Assembly: GCA_946478915.1 (NCBI GenBank)
Contig: CAMLER010000131.1
Span: forward strand, 1-10,089
Source: an uncultured Chryseolinea sp.
GTDB lineage: Bacteria > Bacteroidota > Bacteroidia > Cytophagales > Cyclobacteriaceae
Direction: 5' to 3'
Length of the DNA: 10,089 nt
Within the stretch, counting starts at the first letter, position 1. Every line of letters begins with the position of its first letter. The position numbers and the translations under genes were made by a program. The notes under the pieces were generated by a model, which saw nothing but the letters and a program-made list of their open reading frames with translations, ran no database searches and was not told where the DNA came from. Below, piece by piece: positions 6,271 to 10,089 of this stretch.

Positions 6271-8533
6271 AACTTAAAAAAGGTAATACGCCAAACAATC
6301 CAGGCTGCGTGTATCGCAGCGAATTATCCACTTCGTCCTGCTCTATATTAATGCCAATAGGATTAGCGCGATTATATACATTGTATACACCAGCGAACCA
6401 GTGCCATTGAAACTTCCTGTCCGGATTACTCTTAAATTTCAGGCCGATATCCAAACGATGAGAAGCGGCAAGTTTAACCTCGTTGATTCCCGAGAATACT
6501 GGAATTAGATCTGCACCAGTCAACGTCGGAGCTAAGATGGCATACTGACCGATGATCGGTGTAAATCGCGACCCTGAAATATATTCCCAGACGAAAGACA
6601 AAGCCCAACGTTTATCGAATGCGTATTGGGCAACTATCGCTCCATTGTGTCGCCTGTCATAGCGGGAGGGGAACCACTTTCCGGCATTAATCTCATCAAA
6701 TTGCCGGTGTGCCCATGATAATGTATAACTTATCCATCCTGTAAGCTTACCTGTATTCTTTCTTACCAAAAATTCGGCTCCATAAGCTTTGCCTTTACCC
6801 TGTATTAACCTCGATTCAAAATCAGTATTTAAAAAGAGGTTTGTTCCTTCTTCATAGCCAATCAATTGATTCATTTGCTTGTAATATCCTTCGACACTAA
6901 AAAAGAATCCTTCGCCCTCTGGTTGACGTTGCCATGCAAGCGCAACCTGATGAGAAGTCTGAGGCCGTATGCTATCCGTTACCGGATACCAAACATCCGT
7001 AGGTGATGAGACAGCCGAATTAGATATTCGATGCATGTATTGAACCATTCGTGAATAGCTCAGCTTTATAGCCTCTTTATTGTTTAGCTCATAACGAACC
7101 GAGAGCCGCGGCTCCGGAAAAAAATAACTCTTCTTGGGGACGACTGCAGACGATATGCGCAAACCCGCACTTAATTGGATTCGTTTGTGCGGCGACCATT
7201 CATATTGCAAATGCGCAGCAAATTCATTTGCTGTGCGACCATTGGAAAAAGTGCTTTCGAATATTTCCGAAATAGTTCCTGCCGTGTTAATGATGTTGGG
7301 GCTCACCTGGTGGAGGGTCCATTCAATTCCGGTTCTTAACGAGCCTATGCCGATAGAGTCGTTTTCAAAAAGGAGGCGGCCGCTATAATCTTCAATTTCA
7401 GAATGAGCGAGTAACTCATTTTCTTCAAAAGCATTTCGAATGTTATAGTGATATTTTGTACGTGCTAGGGAGAGGGTGCTATACCATTCGTTATTAACTC
7501 GCCTCTTCCAACGGAGTGACTGGCTGCTGTTTCCGGAAGCATACGTGGTCAAAAATCCATCCCCATCTCCATCGCGATCGCGAAACAGATCGAGCACATC
7601 ATCACCGCTGTAATAACTGAATTGAATATCATCACGAGGTGTTGGTTTGAAAAGAAATTTACCATTGAGGTCATAGAAGAAGTAGGGTAGTTCTTCCCCT
7701 ACGGCGCGCAACACCTGGTCAATGTAGGTACGGCGGCCCGCTATCCAGAAGCTAGCCTTGTTCTTTACGATCGGTTGTTCGATGAATAGCCGCGACGCGA
7801 TAAGGCCAATGTCACCGGAAACTGAAGTCTTTTCAGGTATCGATGACTTTGTGTGGACATTGAGAATTGAAGATAATCTTCCGCCGAATTCAGCGGGGAA
7901 TCCTCCGTTAATTGCTTCCACGCGATCAAGTACATCGGCATTAAACACCGATAAGAAACCAAAGAGATGACTAGTGTTATAGATGGTCGCTTCATCAAGC
8001 AAAACCAAATTTTGATCCGCGGCTCCTCCACGCACAAATAAGTCACTACTCCCCTCAATACCCCTTACTGTTCCCGGCAATAGTTGCAGCGTCTTGATCA
8101 CATCAGCTTCACCTCCTAAGACTGGGATGGCATTGATGTCTTCCTTGGTGAGAACATGCTTACTGGTTTGATTGTCTTCGAAAATTTGCTGATAGTTATC
8201 CCGCGTGCTCGTGATAACGACTTCCTCCAGCTGTTTCGAATTAGATCTTAATCTACAAACCAAGACTGTGTCGTTGCGCAGAAAGAGCGTTTTATTAAAA
8301 ATCTCGTACCCTACGAAAGATACCTGGACACGTTTGTGTCCCCCGCTCACCGACACTGAAAAAACCCCTTCAATATCGGTGGTTCCAAATACTGAGTCCG
8401 GCAGAACAAGGATGTGAGCCTGTGGAAGTGTTTCATCTTTGTCACCATAAATGACCCCCTCAACAATCACATTTTGTGCTGACGCGAATGTTGCGTAGAA
8501 GACAAAGAATACCGGAAGAAATTTCGCCACCAT
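6254..8533 (-). CDS. TonB-dependent outer-membrane receptor with N-terminal carboxypeptidase-regulatory-like domain
   Basis: This is a 759-residue active-transport channel of the outer membrane, energised by TonB-ExbBD. From the ATG at 8533 a signal peptide covers residues 1-20 (VAKFLPVFFVFYATFASAQ). A carboxypeptidase-regulatory-like domain follows at about 22-98 (VEGVIYGD, LPQAHILV, GTTDIEGVFSVSV, VSFVGYE). A TonB-box-like EEVVITS lies near 103, then the plug at about 105-231 (INAIPVLGGEADVIKTLQLL, LFVRGGAADQNLVLLDEATI, GGFPAEFGGRLSSILNV), then a 22-strand-type barrel to the C-terminal YGFKF with its terminal aromatic residue. An acidic DRDGDGDG at 319-326 lies in a predicted loop. The start is decided by GGAGG six bases upstream; in-frame starts at 8548 and 8590 exist but give less typical signal peptides. 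The ligand is unknown. It heads the unit with DUF4249 and the secreted propeller protein. Confidence 0.94.
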   Translation of the reverse strand: MVAKFLPVFFVFYATFASAQNVIVEGVIYGDKDETLPQAHILVLPDSVFGTTDIEGVFSVSVSGGHKRVQVSFVGYEIFNKTLFLRNDTVLVCRLRSNSKQLEEVVITSTRDNYQQIFEDNQTSKHVLTKEDINAIPVLGGEADVIKTLQLLPGTVRGIEGSSDLFVRGGAADQNLVLLDEATIYNTSHLFGFLSVFNADVLDRVEAINGGFPAEFGGRLSSILNVHTKSSIPEKTSVSGDIGLIASRLFIEQPIVKNKASFWIAGRRTYIDQVLRAVGEELPYFFYDLNGKFLFKPTPRDDIQFSYYSGDDVLDLFRDRDGDGDGFLTTYASGNSSQSLRWKRRVNNEWYSTLSLARTKYHYNIRNAFEENELLAHSEIEDYSGRLLFENDSIGIGSLRTGIEWTLHQVSPNIINTAGTISEIFESTFSNGRTANEFAAHLQYEWSPHKRIQLSAGLRISSAVVPKKSYFFPEPRLSVRYELNNKEAIKLSYSRMVQYMHRISNSAVSSPTDVWYPVTDSIRPQTSHQVALAWQRQPEGEGFFFSVEGYYKQMNQLIGYEEGTNLFLNTDFESRLIQGKGKAYGAEFLVRKNTGKLTGWISYTLSWAHRQFDEINAGKWFPSRYDRRHNGAIVAQYAFDKRWALSFVWEYISGSRFTPIIGQYAILAPTLTGADLIPVFSGINEVKLAASHRLDIGLKFKSNPDRKFQWHWFAGVYNVYNRANPIGINIEQDEVDNSLRYTQPGLFGVLPFLSYGFKF

Positions 8534-8539
8534 ACGTTG

Positions 8540-8544
8540 CCTCC
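8540..8544 (-). promoter_or_regulatory. Shine-Dalgarno site of the TonB-dependent receptor gene
   Basis: GGAGG on the minus strand lies six bases before the ATG at 8533. It is the only clear Shine-Dalgarno site found before a gene start here. It favours that ATG over the in-frame ATG at 8548, whose codons 2 and 3 contain the GGAGG. Confidence 0.6.
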
Positions 8545-8623
8545 ACATTTCTAAACTGTCTCTTTTTTTCAATGAAACATCACTCGCCACTTCGTAACCA
8601 AACAGTCAAGAAAGCGCTATGTG

Positions 8624-9205
8624 TTATCCAAAAATCTGGTTCATCACAAATTCCTGTTGCAGAAATCTTTCCCGAGGTTGTTGTTCACGGACCTTTAACT
8701 TTTCAGGAAGCGTTTCAGGATCTCCCGGATATCCCACTGCGATAAAGACACCTAACTCATACGTAGTTGGAATACGAATTTCCTCTATAGTTTTTGCAGG
8801 ATTAAACCCAGCCATTTGTCGAACCTGCAATCCCATTTCCACAGCCTGAAGGGTCAGAAAGGAGTTCGCTCCACCCAAATCATACATTGCGTGAGCATTA
8901 GCGCCTGGATAAATAGAAAAGTTCTTTCGGGCCAGGCTTAATATGATCAGTGGCGCATCCTTCGCCCATAATTTATTCCCTTCATTCAAGCAATTGAAAA
9001 GTTTGTTCCAAAGATCTGTTTGATCATGTGTTGCATAGATGTACAACCACGGCTGTTCGTTCGTACTGGAGGGAGCCCACCGGGTGGCTTCAAACAGAGA
9101 ATAGATTCGTTCCGGTTCAATCGGCCTTTTGGAAAATGCCCGGGAACTTCTTCTGTTCCTGATGAGATCTATTACAGGGTGTTCGATTTGATTTGACTTT
9201 CGCAT
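8624..9205 (-). CDS. Nitroreductase-family flavoprotein
   Basis: This 193-residue protein fits the NAD(P)H:FMN nitroreductase fold, in which a homodimer binds FMN and reduces nitro compounds, quinones or similar acceptors. Visible FMN-binding features are the basic NRRSSRAF near residues 17-24, APSSTNEQPW near 44-53, DLGGANSFLTLQAVEMGL at about 109-126, and the C-terminal VGYPGD near 157-162. Length is at the short end of the family and includes both termini. The ATG at 9205 is preferred; a GTG at 9217 would add four residues. It lies 69 bp downstream of a MarR-family regulator on the same strand, so co-transcription or direct control by that regulator is likely. No convincing promoter was seen in the gap. 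Physiological substrate is unknown. Confidence 0.92.
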   Translation of the reverse strand: MRKSNQIEHPVIDLIRNRRSSRAFSKRPIEPERIYSLFEATRWAPSSTNEQPWLYIYATHDQTDLWNKLFNCLNEGNKLWAKDAPLIILSLARKNFSIYPGANAHAMYDLGGANSFLTLQAVEMGLQVRQMAGFNPAKTIEEIRIPTTYELGVFIAVGYPGDPETLPEKLKVREQQPRERFLQQEFVMNQIFG

Positions 9206-9274
9206 TGTTCTGCTCACTTTGATCGGTAATCACATCATCAATAATCGAACATGGATCTGCAACGGCTGGTTCAA

Positions 9275-9724
9275 CTATCCGCGTAACTTATCGAGTATAG
9301 CGTTCAGTGTTTCGACTTCTGATTGTGGAATCGTTTTAAGATTCTGTAGCCATCCATCAAGTCCCTCGTCAATTCTGGAAAGAACTGCAAGGCCCGATTC
9401 AGTAATGGAAATATCGACTTGCCTTCTGTTAGTTTCACATATTTCGCGGTTTACAAGTCCCTTTGATTTCAGCTTCTCCACCAACCGAGTAGCATTGCTA
9501 TTGCGGTCGATCATTCTTGATGTTATATCTGCCAGCATCATAGGCTTGGGGTGGCTTCCTCGTAAAATTCGAAGAACATTGTATTGTTCTGGAGTCAGTC
9601 CAAAGGGTTTCAGCCGGGATGCATTAAGGTTCGCGAGCCAACTCCCGGTAAAGAATATGTTCACTACCATCTTCTCATAAACATTGTCAAACCGTTCCTG
9701 CTTAAGTTCCTGCTCTAATCCCAT
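9275..9724 (-). CDS. MarR-family winged-helix transcriptional regulator
   Basis: This 149-residue protein has the MarR layout: an N-terminal dimerisation helix region (about 1-40), a winged helix-turn-helix (about 45-110), and a C-terminal helix pair (about 115-149). The segment LTPEQYNVLRILRG leads into the DNA-binding domain, MLADITSRMIDRNSNATRLV forms the recognition region, and TNRRQVDISITESG is the characteristic wing with its basic residues. MarR proteins are dimeric repressors that release DNA on binding small phenolic or oxidant ligands. The ATG at 9724 (MGLEQELKQ) is chosen because related proteins begin with a similar helix; the ATG at 9742 adds six residues and remains possible. 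The nitroreductase gene follows downstream and a DUF1905 gene diverges on the other side, making both candidate targets. No clear operator palindrome was found. Confidence 0.92.
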   Translation of the reverse strand: MGLEQELKQERFDNVYEKMVVNIFFTGSWLANLNASRLKPFGLTPEQYNVLRILRGSHPKPMMLADITSRMIDRNSNATRLVEKLKSKGLVNREICETNRRQVDISITESGLAVLSRIDEGLDGWLQNLKTIPQSEVETLNAILDKLRG

Positions 9725-9828
9725 ATATATAAAAGTAAGCATTTATTATTTGCACAATCATAATCCCAATTTTTTAGAATTTTTCCGAGATTTAAAACCC
9801 ACTATTAACGACATGATCAAACTCTGAT

Positions 9829-10089
9829 ATGCTTGAGTACACCACGACTATTTTACAATTTTCAAAGAAGGGTGAAAAGACGGGATGGTCATACATCGAA
9901 ATTAGTGCATCCCAGGCTCAAAAGTTAAGGCCAGGCTATAAAGTATCATTTAGAGTAAAGGGCCAACTCGATCATTATTGTTTCGAAAGAGTTTCCCTAC
10001 TTCCCATGGGAGATGGAAGCTTTATCCTTCCTGTAAATGGACAAATTCGAAAATTTCTAAAGAAGGGCGTAGGAGATCGTATCAGGGTA
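9829..10089 (+). CDS. DUF1905 domain protein, partial (3' end outside window)
   Basis: An open frame of 87 codons from the ATG at 9829 runs to the right edge without a stop. It begins MLEYTTTILQFSKKGEKTGW. It continues with SYIEISASQAQKLRPG, then VSFRVKGQLDHYCFERVSLL, then PMGDGSFILPVNGQIRKFLK and KGVGDRIRV. The pattern (WSYIEI, a basic G-rich strand, PMGDGSFILPVN, KGVGDRIRV) fits DUF1905, a small beta-barrel domain often found alone or fused to a YdeI/OmpD-associated C-terminal domain. Function is unknown. An upstream ATG at 9813 runs into a TGA after four codons, so 9829 is the first usable start. It diverges from the MarR gene across about 100 bp of AT-rich DNA in which I could not place a good promoter. 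Confidence 0.82.
   Translation, partial: MLEYTTTILQFSKKGEKTGWSYIEISASQAQKLRPGYKVSFRVKGQLDHYCFERVSLLPMGDGSFILPVNGQIRKFLKKGVGDRIRV

Noticed and set aside
9219..9680. A 153-codon open frame on the plus strand
   Set aside because: It is antisense to the MarR gene, shows no recognisable motif and has composition expected of a shadow frame; the minus-strand frame has a full MarR fold.
9725..9828. MarR operator palindrome or promoter
   Set aside because: The region is AT-rich with TATATATA and a GCA...TGC pair, but no inverted repeat longer than a few bases and no correctly spaced box pair.
1..10089. Mobile elements, CRISPR arrays, phage or defence genes
   Set aside because: No transposase or integrase motif, no terminal inverted repeats, no spaced direct repeats and no tRNA-adjacent attachment-site duplication were seen.

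Overview
The window looks like an ordinary chromosomal stretch from a member of the Bacteroidota, probably the Cytophagales or Chitinophagales (the order is inference). The evidence is a TonB-dependent receptor paired with a DUF4249 lipoprotein, a secreted protein ending in a type IX secretion (T9SS) sorting domain, near-absence of Shine-Dalgarno sites, and several promoter matches of the Bacteroidota type (TTTG, 19-20 bp, TAnnTTTG). No mobile element, CRISPR array, phage gene, defence system or long direct repeat was seen. No gene-free stretch exceeds 300 bases.

Layout from left to right. Bases 1-85 (-) hold the start of rpmH (ribosomal protein L34), cut by the window edge, with its own promoter behind it. 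Next come a PfkB-family sugar/nucleoside kinase, probably adenosine kinase-like (175-1173, -), and an exported glycerophosphodiester phosphodiesterase (1238-2149, -). A tRNA-Lys(CTT) and tRNA-Val(GAC) pair (2319-2487, -) follows. Its promoter interleaves with that of a rightward cupin_5/DUF985 gene (2609-3118, +). That gene ends exactly where the leftward large gene ends.

The centre (3119-8533, all -) is the most coherent unit. A TonB-dependent outer-membrane receptor is followed by a DUF4249 lipoprotein overlapping it by 17 bp. After a 41 bp gap comes a 737-residue secreted glucose/sorbosone-dehydrogenase-like beta-propeller with Ig-like, PKD-like and T9SS sorting domains. I infer an envelope uptake and processing unit of unknown substrate. 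The receptor-DUF4249 pairing is common in Bacteroidota, while co-transcription with the propeller gene is inferred from spacing only.

The right end carries a MarR-family regulator (9275-9724, -) followed on the same strand by a nitroreductase-family flavoprotein (8624-9205, -), a plausible regulator-target pair. A DUF1905 gene (9829 onwards, +) diverges from them and is cut by the window edge.

I found no convincing undescribed system. The points most worth a second look are regulatory: the interleaved divergent tRNA/cupin promoters, a promoter abutting the phosphodiesterase start codon, and the zero-spacing convergent gene ends.
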